Source: Siphonodentalium dalli (lineage: Eukaryota > Mollusca > Scaphopoda > Gadilida > Siphonodentaliidae). From it: 64,000 nucleotides of DNA. The stretch covers positions 230,334,961 through 230,398,960 of the forward strand of contig CP136066.1 in NCBI GenBank assembly GCA_032622095.1, written 5' to 3'. This document shows, one piece after another, positions 46,713 to 59,275 of the stretch. A program made the translations under genes and the position numbers. Numbering within the stretch: the first letter of the stretch is position 1; the number at the start of each line of letters is the position of its first letter. A model generated the notes under the pieces. The model was given only the letters and a program-made list of their open reading frames with translations, searched no databases and was not told the origin of the DNA.

Positions 46713-47144
46713 GATTATAGGTACTCAATCCGATTAAATACTCCTGAGCTACTATTTCTTTGGCTTCGGGGGTAAACATACTTGATTCGAGTCGAGAAAT
46801 CCACCCACAAAGATCAGAGTGATCAGATATTGATTTTTGAAGTTTGTTATTTCAATTTTTGGCCCAGAAACACACCGTCAAAAGGATGGTCTTTGTCAAA
46901 ATTGCGGATGAGGATAGATAACTCTCAAAACAAGTGGTAAAATTTCGTGAACACTCAAGTGATAATACGGCCAAATTTCGTTGAACAAAATATTGATAAA
47001 TAACACGTTTTGGGAAATTTGATAGTTGACAGTGGTTAGCATAATTTTGTTGCAATTAATCGATTCTGATAACTAAAGTGTATTTTGAACAAATGTTGTA
47101 TATTGATTAAATGGGGACCATCTGGTCGGATTGAATACCTTTAA
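46713..47144. mobile_element. Family C foldback MITE, inverted copy
   Basis: It runs from 'ataggtactcaatccgatt' to 'cggattgaatacctttaa' and contains 'tttctttggcttcgggggtaaa'. Its sequence is the reverse of the 45847 copy. Confidence 0.6.
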
Positions 47145-47854
47145 CATCGAAAAATTTGCCTCAAATTGACATAGATAATACAAACATAGAATCGTACAAA
47201 TTAATTCTTCTTGTTCTCTTCAAACGCAAATTTCAGTTAACATATCTAAATACCTGCTTGCATATAATAACTGAAATTTCAGGTGTTATACCCATAACAC
47301 CGGACGAAAGCAGGAAATATACATAATAACTGAACATTTTAGTCAATTATACATAAAAAATTGATTACACGTTTTAACTGTAACATAGATAAGATATAAA
47401 GATGACACACGTCATAGAACAATAGTCGAAGTTTGATTATGAAAAAGGAGCCCGATTTTAGTGTATCTGACATTTGCAGATGAGGTCCCCAGAGACACAG
47501 CGGGCTAGCATCACCAACATTCACCCTCTAGAGAACTCATCCTGCTTAGGCCTCTATATCTATATTCTCAAATTAACAGTGATTTAGTGACTTTTTCCCT
47601 TCTGTGAAGTTTCTATATCCCCTAATTTGCAGAATATAAAATTAATAACCAAGGGACTAATGGGTGAACATCACCAACGTCAACTGGTGAACTTCAATCT
47701 TATCCTAGGTCTCCCATAGCAGTTGAGGCCTAAGCAGAATGAGGTTCCCAGAGGGTGAAGTTGGTGACTCTAGACGGCCTTGCGGGATAGCATCACTAAA
47801 TTCACCCTCTGAGGACCTCATTCTGCACACGTCAGACAAACTTAATTCAGACTT
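47145..47854. repeat. AT-rich DNA with two family F foldbacks
   Basis: Family F copies lie at about 47460-47560 and 47700-47850. The remainder (47145-47450) has an inverted pair around 'ataactgaaatttcag'. Confidence 0.55.
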
Positions 47855-48330
47855 GATGAAAAAGGACGTCGAACTCGATGATGACCTTTGGTATACTTAA
47901 AGCAAGATGGAACACATCAAGGGTCAAGGGTCAAGACACCAATGCAATTTACAACAGAGCAATGTCATCATATAACATGTTCATTATATTCAGCACACTT
48001 CTAACAAGACATAAACAAAAACCAAACGGGGGAAATATGTCATTTTTCATACAGTCTGACACAGTCATGACGTCACATAAACTGTTTGTTATTCGGGTTC
48101 GGCCACGGTGTCAGTCACGAAGTGGCCGCACATCCGGCATTCCTATATATGTTCAACTTAAATATAATCTGTGTACATGTCATGTTTTCATTTTTCAGTT
48201 CGTTTAACATCGTTTCAATCACGAATTACTCCTGTTCCTATGACCAAAACTGATAAAACTGGAGATGATTACACACATGTTGACAGCTCGCTTTCATTTT
48301 GCTTGTTGGAGTTATTCTCGAGTATGCTCC
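47855..48330. repeat. Dispersed repeat, family I, copy 2
   Basis: See 45165-45840. Again contains TGACGTCA (48065-48075). Frames over it show no domain. Confidence 0.5.
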
Positions 48331-48590
48331 TCTTGTGAAAGTTCATATCTGTCACCAAAACCTAGTATTGGGATCGTATGGGGATATAATGAGTTTGTGG
48401 TGCAGAGCATGTACATATGGCAGTTTGGTGTAGAGACTTATGAGTGTTTCCGCCACCCTAAATATCTTCCCACATCGTCCATTGTCCCAGGCGAATTGGG
48501 AATTGCCAAAGGATTCATCCCTATTATAAGTACAGAGCTATTGACAAATTCCGTCTCATTCTATATTTAACACAATAGTTAAAAGGAATA

Positions 48591-50790
48591 GCGAGTTTGC
48601 GATTTCAAACGGGTACGGGTACCGGTACGGGTACTGGTAGCTACCCGTACCGGTACACGTTTTGAAATCGCAAACTGTTTTACGGGTAGAATTAAGCATA
48701 TCGACGGGTAATGTATGGTGAGCCAATTGCAGCAAAATATATATGATAGAGAAATTGTTATCCGCATTCGACGTTCTACTTGATGTTATGGTCATATGAT
48801 GGACCTCTGCGAGGATAATGAAGTGCATTCACCTGGGACGAGTGCAAAATGGAATGGATTGGCGTCTTTCTTGGACTCATTTTGGTAACATTTTCAATAA
48901 TTGGCTTTCATTAGTAATTTCCCAGACCGTTCTAGTTTCGTCTAGAATAGATGGAATTTTCAGGCTGAAAAAATATGTTATGATAGCACAAATATACAAT
49001 TACGCTAATTTAATAATCCAACCATTATTCGGTGTAAAATATGTTGTTTTAGACACATGGTCCAAGAATGTCCTACATGCATGTACTTTTAGTCAGATAT
49101 AAGACCGAAATTGCCCCTTACTTATATTAGTTGGGGAATATATAGTCATATAATTCATACTTGGTTGGAATCTTTCGAAGGGTCTGGCAAGGGAATATTT
49201 ATCCCAAGAACTCGGATATTTGTTTGGGTCTAATCCGGATGTATAGGTAGAAAAATTAAACTTTGTTAAATATAAAGGGTGTTTAATGGTACAATATTCA
49301 TTATATGGTTTGAATAAAGAGCGTTCAAGTTTGCTTCACTTGTATGCCAAACAAAGAAAACAGATAAAAGTCGCTCTGACGACGGTAAGATTGTGCCGAG
49401 TATGAGGTGTGTATATCAGTATTTTGTGTCACTATCGGCCACTACAAATATACAACAGTCTTGAAGTTCAAATGCGCCATGTCCATTCAAATGTCAAATA
49501 TCTATATTAAAATGAGAAATCAGTCACCACATAAGATATAATAACTGAACGGTTGTATTCAATCGTGTAACACATTCACACGGTGTATTTATGCCCACGC
49601 ATATGTCGATAGGGGACGTGGCGAGAGGGTTGGGGTGTTTCACCCCAACTTCTGTCAAATTGTTTAACAGTTGGAAATTATATATACCTAATACACCAAA
49701 CATACGTTGAAATTATTCTGTCATTCCGTATGATTTTCCAAAAATGTATTAGTGGGGATTTTTTTATAGTTTTTGACCAACATTTGCAAATATACCTACT
49801 TTTGGTAGAAAGAATTCGGGCTATATGGCCAACAGTTATGTTGGAAATATCCAACAAATGTAAAGCTTGAGGAAAGTCTATAATTTATAAATGTTCATGT
49901 TCAGATTTCAAAACGTTCTCCCACCAGACCGAACCATGGTCGACCCGGTATGCACTGGTCTATCCATGGACGTAAATGAGATATACATCGCTGGTCTATC
50001 CACATTCAGTGGCTCGTCAAAACTGATAATGAATTTGTGAAAAACAATATAGGGCGTGAATTTGCCTGGTGTTAGACCACTAGATGTTATGATTTTGCAA
50101 TTTCCAGGTTCATATCTACAAAATTGTTCTCGTTCTGGTCGGCGAGGTGGACCCTTCATTACATGACTTCTTTAACAAGACTACTAATCCATTTAGAACA
50201 GACTAGAATAATATTCAGGACAGTGAAGGATCAGTTGGGGGGAAATCAGAGCCCAACGGGGTGCATAATTGGAATTCCGCACAAACCTCTGTTTGGTGTG
50301 GTTCAATTGGTAGGGAATGTGAAGGTGGACACCCCTTCTCAACGCGGAGACCCTCTATAATTACGTCCATGTGCCGAGACTGCGTATAGCACCGTCAAAT
50401 AACTCTCTTAATCATAGCATGTCATTACTTGAGTGAAGACCGTTGTCAGTAAACAAATCGGCGTTCCATAGTTATCTTAGTGATAGAAGCCGCCTCGACA
50501 CTTTGAACATAAAAGATGGCTTAAATGACAAATGTATAAATGAGATTTGGCAACGTAATCGTGCAATAAATATATTAATACATAGCTGACTGTTATTTCA
50601 TAGAACTAATGTACTTTTGAGTGAGAAAACTTTAGTGAAAGACTACCAGTCAATGGGATACATCTACCCGTTCCAAATCCCTATCGCTGTATGTGCTGCA
50701 TTCAAAGTACGCAAATAACCGTGACGAATTTCACCAATCTACCAGAATCTACCGGTACCCGTACCCGTCGAACGGGTATCGCAAACTCGC
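48591..50790. mobile_element. TA-flanked inverted-repeat element, 2200 bp
   Basis: The ends GCGAGTTTGCGAT and ATCGCAAACTCGC are perfect inverted repeats, each flanked by TA (48589-48590, 50791-50792). Next to both ends are 'acgggtacgggtaccggta' type repeats in inverted orientation. TA duplication is typical of Tc1/mariner-like elements. I see no transposase: the frames at 48818-49102 and 49908-50159 have no recognisable domain. The leftmost 88 bp form a hairpin on their own (GATTTCAAACGGGTACGGGT.. / ..CGTTTTGAAATCGCAAACT). Confidence 0.55.
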
Positions 50791-50792
50791 TA

Positions 50793-51140
50793 ATGACTAC
50801 TGGGGTGCTATTCACCAAGCGAGACTTTTTTTATAAACCAGGTAGTTTATATGGTAGCGGCTGAACGCAAAGGTATCTTTGCTTTAGCGCAAACCACACA
50901 CACTGTCGATGGTGTGATTGATCCAATCTATCAGATTTGTCACTTGTCAATTGACGCCGTCTTACGACTAATTAATGAACACTCACCGGCCACAATCGGC
51001 ATGTATAGCGGTATAATTTTTGGGTACAATTGTGTGGAGACTCATGCTTGCGTTTATATATCTGCAGAATGAGTTTCAATGATATTAATGAGGTTTTTTA
51101 ATTAGCACATTGTGAAAATGAAGAGCCAAGAAGATAACGT
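50793..51140. other. No supported gene
   Basis: A short plus frame (50851-51072) has no recognisable domain. Confidence 0.3.
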
Positions 51141-51141
51141 C

Positions 51142-51318
51142 TCAGAAGAATTTTGTTTGTGTTTTGGTTCTGTTTGGATATTTCCCTGCCATTTCCAAAG
51201 TCATTTCTTTCCATGCATCATTTTTCCAGCGCTGATGAATGGTGCCGGTTTCTTTATTCTTTAATATTTTGATTCTTCTCTCCACAACGCCCAAAACAGT
51301 TTTACGCTCGTGGGCAGT
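51142..51318 (-). pseudogene. Myb/SANT-like DNA-binding domain fragment
   Basis: The minus frame reads ERKTVLGVVERRIKILKNKE, then ..HQRWKNDAWKEMT.. and ..NRTKTQTK. This matches the pattern of NAIF1/Harbinger-associated Myb/SANT-like domains: a start like L...VE.R..I, a central K..AW.E, and a closing RT..Q.K. A stop follows directly after TKFF, where the family normally continues with a basic W-K-D segment. The fragment is preceded by low-complexity (P)n DNA. It is most likely a remnant of a Harbinger-type transposon accessory gene or a host-gene copy. Family assignment is by eye. Confidence 0.45.
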
Positions 51319-54300
51319 GGTGGGGGGGGGGGGGTCTGGAAAAAATTCCACATATAGGGCCCAAAATGTTTTTTCCGACCCCGACGGACCCACCACCCCA
51401 TTTGTGCAAAATTTTCCTCCAAATGTTGCGGACCCACCCACTTTCTCATGTTTTTATCAAAATTTCAGAGTTTTTTGTATCCGTTCTTCAATAACTGTGT
51501 TAACTGCCTTTCAATCCCATTCCACTATCTTTTTCTGGTGCTAACTGTGTAAAATTAAGATTCAAGCAAAAACATGCTTAATCGGTAAAGCACAGGTCAG
51601 AAAAACGAAAAATAAACTGTATTTCCAGGTGTTTCCTGGTGTTTCCAGTATCTAACAACAATAATAAAACATTGTGTAGGTACACTGTATATCACAAATT
51701 GCCCTAGACCGCATTATAGCCTTAATATATCGAGCGTGTTTTGTCTGACAGAGAACACTGGCCAGTGTAAATAGTGGTAAACAGGTCAGGGGTTCTACAA
51801 TTACGTGTGCATGACCAAAGAACTATTTAGTCTTATCCACCGGGGTGAGGTGAGGAGGGGAATTGTTTTGATTAGGTATACACATAGATATATGGTTATT
51901 ATACCCCCCGATATTAGTCGGCGGGTATATAGTTGACGTCTCGAGCCGTGCGTCCGTCCGTACAAACATTTCGCAGTATAACTCAAGAGTCGGTTGTCAT
52001 ATTTTGATGCTCTGTGGCATGGTGACGAACCAGAAATGGGGAACGAATATGCATAATATCACGGGTTGTGAGCAACAATGCCTATACCAGAGTTATCCAT
52101 GGGCCCTGTTTATGAAATTCAGTCCGTACAAAGTTTTTGCACTATAAGTTGTCGGTTGTCGAATTTTGATGTGGTTTGGTGACAGACCTGAATGATAGGG
52201 GATGGATGTATGCAGATATTACTGCATATCACAGGTTTCGCCTGTCGATGCATACCAGAGCTACCAACCTGGTTCCATCCGTAACACATTTTGCATTATT
52301 ATAACTCAACCACGTGTATGTATATTTGTGCACTACAGTCTGCAGTATAGTCTCAGTCATATTTTATTCTTGGTTTTAGTTGGAACTTTGAAGACATTGA
52401 ATAATGTCATTTCTCAAAGCATCTGAATGCATCACATTATTTCAGTTCATCTATTTGTAAGCGATAACAGTATACAATTAGTATTTTAGTTTAGTCTTGT
52501 TGAACAGTATTTAAGCTTCAAGATAAAGTTCGGAAATTCAATGAGAATAGCGTCACCTTCAGTTGGGATTGTCTGAACAGTAAACAGTAACGGTTATTCA
52601 TCATAACCAATTCAGTTTTATTTGGATAAGTGTTGCAAATTAACATTACTCGCAATCATTCAAGATGAGAAATAACCATAAGGAATGAATTTGATTCCAT
52701 GCCAGAACAAGACAGTATTTCAGACATTATAAATTTATGAGATACCCTTTTCAATTTCATGTTATGCAACATTCAGGTTAATGATATCTAGTCATCATTG
52801 AGTATTCACCATGTAGTATTTGTGATTCGGTTTTTTTTATTTTATTACTTTTATTCGGTTAATACAACTAGGTAATATATTAATTTTGTTACTAAATATT
52901 TCTTCCGTTGATCAAATGTTTTCTGAACGCTATTACGGTGGTCCACTGTGAAGTGAGACGGGATCCCGTGAAATAGTCACTCTAGCTGCCTATAGCCATA
53001 TACCGACAAACATGGTACTAACATGCTTACACACAACATTACATGGCCAGTACTTGTAAATTGTTTGAAAAAAAAAACATTTTGGAAAAACAATTACAAA
53101 CACGATTGTTTTGGCCTCGGAACGGCCACCCACCCCGGCCCAATATACGGAATCTTTTTTTGCAGACCCCCGCCCTGTCGTCGGTGGTAGATTTTGCTCC
53201 ACGTCCTTTTCCTCGGTTGCTCATTGTTGAAATGAACCAAACGTGTACTGTTACACGCAGCATGTTTATGTGACCGGTGGTCAATCTATGATTGACGCCA
53301 ATCACCTTGATTTGATAATCCTATACCGCGCGGTGATGTCTTCGCATCGATATGTCCACCGATAGCTTCGCATTGAGCGTCGCCTCGTAAAACTACCTGG
53401 ACTATATTATAAACCCAGCCGGTGAATAGCACCCCAGAAGTTCAAAAATATATGATAGTCATATGCAAGCCGGTTTCGCAATTAATCCAAAATATCACCA
53501 CCGCATCATCATTATTATATTATTCTATATTAATAAAACCTAACGGATCGATTCATTAATCCAAATTAAAGTCACGTGGTTTTCGCTTCAAAATACACCA
53601 AATACTATTCGCTTTTGAATTTGTCCATTTATCGCAATGGGTCGATAAATACTTGTCTTCCATCCACTGAACAAATGACAACAAAACACCTTTTGCATAC
53701 TAGCCGCACGGACAGGCTCTAGATTTATTCATGTTCATATTTACAGACAAGACCTGACCACCAACAATTTGACATATATATCCCCAGTTCCGACAGCAAA
53801 CACGCCGGACAGAAAAAACTGCCTTCTGACTTGTTTTATATTTTGGAAAGCGGAAATATGGGAACCAACCAAACGGGTGCGAACTCTATCTACAGGGAAG
53901 GCGGTGGTTCTCGCTTTTACATAATGCCGTATGTCCTGTGTTTAGAGAGATGTTCAATGTCTGAACTAAAAACTTCATACTTAGAAACATATTTTCATGA
54001 TGTAATTTTAAAATACTTTACAAAGAATATACTGTAAAATATATATATCATCATATTTTAGAAACTTGATGAGCCGACCGCTGTATGCTTGAAAGTGATG
54101 ACTCGCCCTGAACACGTAACCCTCGGAATCAGAAACTCATCTCTGATTGGCCTGCAGTGTCACGTGTTCGATAAACAACTCCAATTGCCCTGCCCATTTA
54201 TTAACTCGTATCGTACAAGACAAAAGTGTTTCGCTATACTGCGAAACTAGAAAAACTATTAGAATTACCTTTCCACGAGCATTATATGTCACAGGAAGAC

Positions 54301-54439
54301 GCATTTAAGTCATAAAAAATACAACTTGGGACACGATGATTGGGTCCTAATAAAAAACAATCATTTGTATATATTTGTATTTCGGAATCAAAAAACGGAA
54401 TTTCTGAAAAATGTATATGTGCATGTTATATAATTGTTA
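51319..54439. other. Intergenic, no supported gene
   Basis: Mostly AT-rich. 51319-51440 contains a long G run (C on minus). 52020-52260 contains two related blocks ('cagagttatccatgggccctgtttatgaaattcagtccgtacaaa' and 'cagagctaccaacctggttccatccgtaacaca'). Frames at 52990-53305 and 53831-54037 carry no domain. Confidence 0.35.
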
Positions 54440-56587
54440 TTAAGGTATATGATAAATATCACGAGCCGACAGGTCATCAATTTTACCAGATAATGTTTCC
54501 CCCATTTCACTATTCATAGCTTCAAAGTATTTATGAAATTCGTCAATGGTCACTTTTCGCCGCCTGGTTGTTTCAGTGCCTTTATTCCGCGTGAGATTAT
54601 TCAGTTTTCGCCAAAAGGATTTACTCGATGAAGTACCTAGCGATTTAAGCTCGGATATATCTTCCTCTTTCTGCATTTTTATCTTGTTATCCATCATTGT
54701 TTTAAATTCTGCGCTAACTGTTCTCAAATTTATCTTATTTTCGAAGGTTTTAGATTTATTATATTCTAGTTTAGCTTTATGAAATTGCTTTCGCTTCTGT
54801 TTACATTCTGTGTCAAACCAACTTCTACCTGGAACGTGTTTATTTCGGTTCCGATTGGAGGTAGCCTTTCGTTCACCAAATGTGGTGCATGCTGTATTTA
54901 ACAGAATATTTGAAAGTTTGTCACAAATGCTATCAATACTACTTTCACAGTCAGCTGGAGAATTAGCCAAACTCTCAATGTATTTCATTATCGTTTGTAT
55001 CTCGGTCATATCTATGTTATTTTCATACTCTCTGGACTTTTCTTCTACCCACTTATTCGGCTTTGATTTAACATTAATGTGGATATATTCATCGCGGTGT
55101 TGTCCATTATCGGTTGAGGTTGATGCCACGGAAATAGCATTAATATCAAAGTTTAATTCCAAATGAATCGGTGAGTGTATGTCCGAAAAATGGTCGCTGA
55201 AATCAAGGATATCAAAATCTTGTACACATGATATGGCTAAACAATTGCCTAGTATATAATCAATTACACTCTTGTCGTTACATGTCGGCTTACCAATTCC
55301 CATATCTCGACCACATCTGCCATTCAATATATACATATTGAGAAATTTACACATTGAGACAAGTTTATAACCATAACTATTAGGTTTGCCATTATCTTGC
55401 GAAATTCTTTTATTGACATTATTTGATTTGTCTTTGTTCCAATCCAAAATATAATCTAGTAATGCGTCATCTGATAAACAGTTTATAAATAATCGGACTT
55501 CATCAACCAGTTGTGATTAAAATACATCGCTCAAATCCTTAGTTCTTTCATTAAAATCGCCTACAATTAATACCGTATCATCGTCCTCTCTCAAATTACG
55601 CAAATCTTTAGCAATCCATATCGGCCAATCATCGTCACTATAACGGGTGTTTGCTGGCGGTATATACACAGCACCAATCAAAATATTATGATTACCGTCA
55701 CCTGCTTTGACCCTTATCCACACTATCTTATTAAATTCCCCATCAAGCACACAGACTCTATCAGCGAGTGAAGATTTGACAGCAATAATGATACCACCAC
55801 ATCGTTTCCCGTGCCCGAGGTGCTTTCCCTTCATCCCGACAATTTGAAAATTCGGAATTGATATGGTGTCTTCCACAAATAATTTCGTTTCCGAGAAACA
55901 CAAAATATCATAGTGTAAAATTCAAGAAAATCAGGATAATTCAGTCTTCGCTCCAATCCACATACATTCAGTGATAATAGCTTAATACTTTGACGTGTTT
56001 CCACCCCAGCCAATATATGGGTATATGGCAACGTTGAATTATCTGGTGGAAGGGAATTAATATCGCTAGTATATTCTACCTGGTCACTAGAAATATCATA
56101 TAGATGTGGTATATCATTAGAAATGACCCCACAGTTTGGATAATTCTAGCAAGAGTGAATCGTATGGCATTTGAACATTTTGACCTTGAGGTTTTACATA
56201 TATAGGAATACCAGGCTGTGTCGAGAATATAGGAATATAATCAAGTACATTCTGCTCTTTAAAACATGAGATACTGTTAGGTTTATACTCATGATATGCC
56301 TGTTCAATCATATACTCATTTTCACTTATTTTTGTATATGGAATAATGTTGTATTCTGACTCCCCATGTACTAATGAATGCTGAGACTCTTCACAAATGT
56401 CAATACATGGACCGAAAATACAATGTTCACCATAACGCTTTCCAACTTCTAATACATTTGTATTATAACTATTCTGAAAACTCATTTTATCAAGTAAATT
56501 CAGACATAAATATTCAAGTTTTGGGACATCGACTATAAGATTTGATTTAATCGACAGTTGAACCTCAGTAGGCTGAAGCCCTTTCAT
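54440..56587 (-). pseudogene. LINE ORF2, endonuclease part only
   Basis: The frame starts at 56587 and shifts near 56130. It continues with LLSLNVCGLERRL (first APE-type endonuclease block) and shifts again near 55920. It then gives CFSETKL (catalytic Glu) and LIVGDFNERT (Asp/Asn block), hits an in-frame TAA at 55517-55519, and resumes in the same frame with KSVIDYILGN and FSDHFSDIHSPI (C-terminal SDH-like block). The following ~200 residues (basic, WFDTECKQKRKQFHKAK, SKSFWRKLNNL) are the linker that precedes reverse transcriptase in CR1-like LINEs. The frame then ends at DIYHIP, without any RT motif. APE-type nuclease nicks target DNA for reverse transcription. Confidence 0.78.
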
Positions 56588-56721
56588 ATTCGGCCCTCCC
56601 CAAATGTATGATGAGTCTCACCAACATGAGGACATGAGCTAGAAATACTTATATGAGATAATATTTCGGACTTCCGAGGATTCGAACCCTCACATCAAGA
56701 ATAGTATTTAGCATTCTTTTT

Positions 56722-58068
56722 CTACTCAGGTGATGGTGTTACTACTAGCTTTCGCTTATTGACCACTGTGTCAGCTGATGCTTTGACGAAAGACTCGGCA
56801 AGCTTCTTTCTGCCATCAGGACTTAGGTGGATACCGTTTCTGTCAGTGTCGCTGAATAATTCGCGAACAACATCATCTCCTTGTTTGAATGTATCCGTGT
56901 TGTCGACGAACTGGCTATTTTTAGCTTCGGCACAATACTGTTCCCGAAAATCATTCGCCAATACAACTGTGTCGTCGAATTCGGATGCCCGATTACTTTT
57001 TCCCTTTCTCGGTGGGAAACACTTTAGTGATTTCTGGAAGTGCCCTTGTTATGTTGAGTATCACTGACGCACAATTTGCTTTATGGTGAGTAATGTCGTT
57101 GGTTCCTAAATGCACTATAACATATTGGATTTCATTCAAATTCGATTTCAAGCCGTCATCTTTCTCCACTTCAGCAAGTAGATCCTTGATTTTTGTGTAT
57201 TTTCTCCCGAGATCGACACATTTTGTATGTTTGGCCTATCGACCTTTATGCCCGCGCAGTTGCTTGCGCCCAATATAACGGTGTCGACTTTATTGGCCTC
57301 ACTCTGCTCATAACCGTTACTCGTTTCCTTTGTAGTGTCACCAGCTTTGTCGTCATTCTGGTTGATTGGTCCATTGTTATCTCCGCGCTGGTAATCTCTT
57401 CTGTCTAGACAAAAACTCGCCACGTGACCTGGTTTCATGCACGCCCTACAGATGACGTCATTTGGACAATTACGCCTGTCATGTTGTTCACTGAAACACC
57501 TCGAGCATGAAGGCTTATATAGTGGACATATATCACCTGGAAAATGTAGGTCACTACATAATTTACACTTTTGTTTTGTTTTGTCCGAAAACACGTGTAT
57601 GGTACATCCACCCGCTGTCAGCTAATTCGGTACCTCCTGACATTCTGCGAGCTGAACGTAACGACTCCCATTTTCTATGTCCCGTCCCCTCCAATAACCT
57701 CTCCGGAAACTTCCTTCTACAACCTTGCCGTGGGATTTCAGCATATTAATGATGGTGTGATCTTCCATTTCGGGGGGAGCTCCCCTTAGCGTAACAGCCA
57801 ATGCGTTGGTCACAACATCAACAGGTCTGACAAAGAATTTTGAAAAACGTAGGCCATTATTTATCAACTCATTCTTTTCTGCCAGGTTCTTTACAGTTAT
57901 TTGGCATACTTTATCATTCATTTGTATTGCCTGGACCTCTTTAATTGCAATCACCTTTTCAATGGCCCCAACTACATCGTCTATTTTCAAATATCCAATA
58001 TTCGATTTGTCAAAACTAACCGTCAGTTTCTGTTTGAATCCTTGCTCCATTCTTTCATCTGCCATCAT
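56722..58068 (-). pseudogene. LINE ORF1: RNA-binding, zinc knuckles, SGNH esterase
   Basis: The N-terminal ~145 residues (start MMADERMEQGFKQKLTVSFD) look like an RRM-type or similar RNA-binding region. An in-frame TAG at 57622-57624 follows. Then come three zinc knuckles: one variant (CKLC...H...C) and two CX2CX4HX4C motifs (CSRCFSEQHDRRNC, CRACMKPGHVASFC). After an indel in an A run near 57200 the frame continues as an SGNH/GDSL-type esterase. It shows block I VILGASNCAG, block III VHLGTND near 57100 and block V RNGIHLSPDG near 56840. This order is known from CR1-like LINE ORF1 proteins, where the protein coats element RNA. The role of the esterase is unclear. Confidence 0.78.
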
Positions 58069-58224
58069 GTATATGTGCGGAAAAGATAACTATGTCTCGC
58101 GTATACACAAAAGCATCCCCAATAGCGTATTTTTCACAGATATATCAAGAAATATCAAAAAACCTTTCCGTATTTACAAATCTGCTGTTATACCGTCGCC
58201 ATTTTAACCGGAAGTCCTCATGCT

Positions 58225-59275
58225 CCATGCCAACTGGGCAAATATTATTAGCATTCTACTAGCATATCCGAAAATCTCAAAGAAATCGACCGTACCACTC
58301 CATAGAAAACATATCTGAACTACGCTGAATTGTCAACATTTACATCTTGATTCGAGATGCAACTATCTGCGATAAACTAACGCGAATGAGTTGGCAATCG
58401 GGACTTATTGCATTTAATTAATATATAGACATGACTATGTGTGTTGTAAATTTGGATTAAAAATGTTAAAAAAATATTTAAAAACATTAACTACTTTGAG
58501 CAAGATTATTCTCTATTTCTATTTGGTCACCTCATCGGAGTGTTTCACATCACTTTAATTATAGGTGTAGGATCCATTTAAACCAGTAGCATGACCATTG
58601 TAACAGTATGAGAAAATATGTAGTAATACAAGGTGTATCTATCTATATTTAAATTACATAATTTTTTTCCTGCAAAAATCACTCATCATCATATTACGTA
58701 CCAAATTATTGCTTTTGTTTTCTGATTGCCGATTGCATTGCTTGCGGTGTTCAGGAATTTATCTACGTTGTAATTTGTCTTTTTCCCACCTGAATTGAGT
58801 AAAACAGTATATTGTGTTTTTGCATAATTGACCTTTCCAGCTGTCAATCAAATAATTATTAGGTGATATTTTCGACAAATCAGCGACTGAGCCGGCCAAT
58901 GGCTGCATAGAAAATTCTGCTGCCATCTTTCGTCACCATAATTTTGATATCCATGCATACATTCAGTGTTAAATTGACTATATTCAAACAACTTTTTTGT
59001 TGTCTAATCATAATATACTGAGATTTATATTTGCGCCATGATTTTATAAATTTATCCGGGATTATAACAATGTTTTTCGTTTAACATGATACTTGTGATA
59101 ATTTTCACATTTAGTGGCAAAACGAATGTGTATTCTCTGGTTTAGACATATTACAGAGTTTAGGGATCACTGTCTGTTTAGTCTAATTACGATTTTTTCC
59201 CCGGAGCCCTTGACCAATTTCAACCAAATTTGGTGTGGTGCCTCGGCAGATGTTATAAGGCCTTATTTTTTTTAA
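58225..59275. repeat. 1051-bp direct repeat, left copy
   Basis: It is identical to 62194-63244 except for about four substitutions seen by eye (for example at 58557) and has no indels. The first 335 bp belong to repeat family G. Homology to other family G copies continues a few bases to the left of the boundary here (catgctccatgcc), but not at the right copy. The right end (ccaaatttggtgtggtgcc... ttttttttaa) resembles a retroelement tail. Confidence 0.92.

Larger units (their letters stand above)
54440..58217 (-). mobile_element. LINE retrotransposon lacking its reverse transcriptase
   Basis: Reading from right to left there are ORF1 (58068-56722) and the endonuclease half of ORF2 (56587-54440), then nothing resembling a reverse transcriptase. 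The 5' end must be near 58217, because DNA of repeat family G starts immediately to the right. LINEs usually lose their 5' end, so a copy with an intact 5' half and no 3' half implies a later deletion or an internally terminated element. ORF1 contains one in-frame stop and a frameshift. ORF2 contains two frameshifts and an in-frame stop, so the copy is dead. Confidence 0.8.

Noticed and set aside
56640-56720. tRNA-like T-arm (GGTTCGAATCC) on the minus strand
   Set aside because: No matching D-arm, anticodon arm or acceptor stem. It lies between the two ORFs of a LINE.
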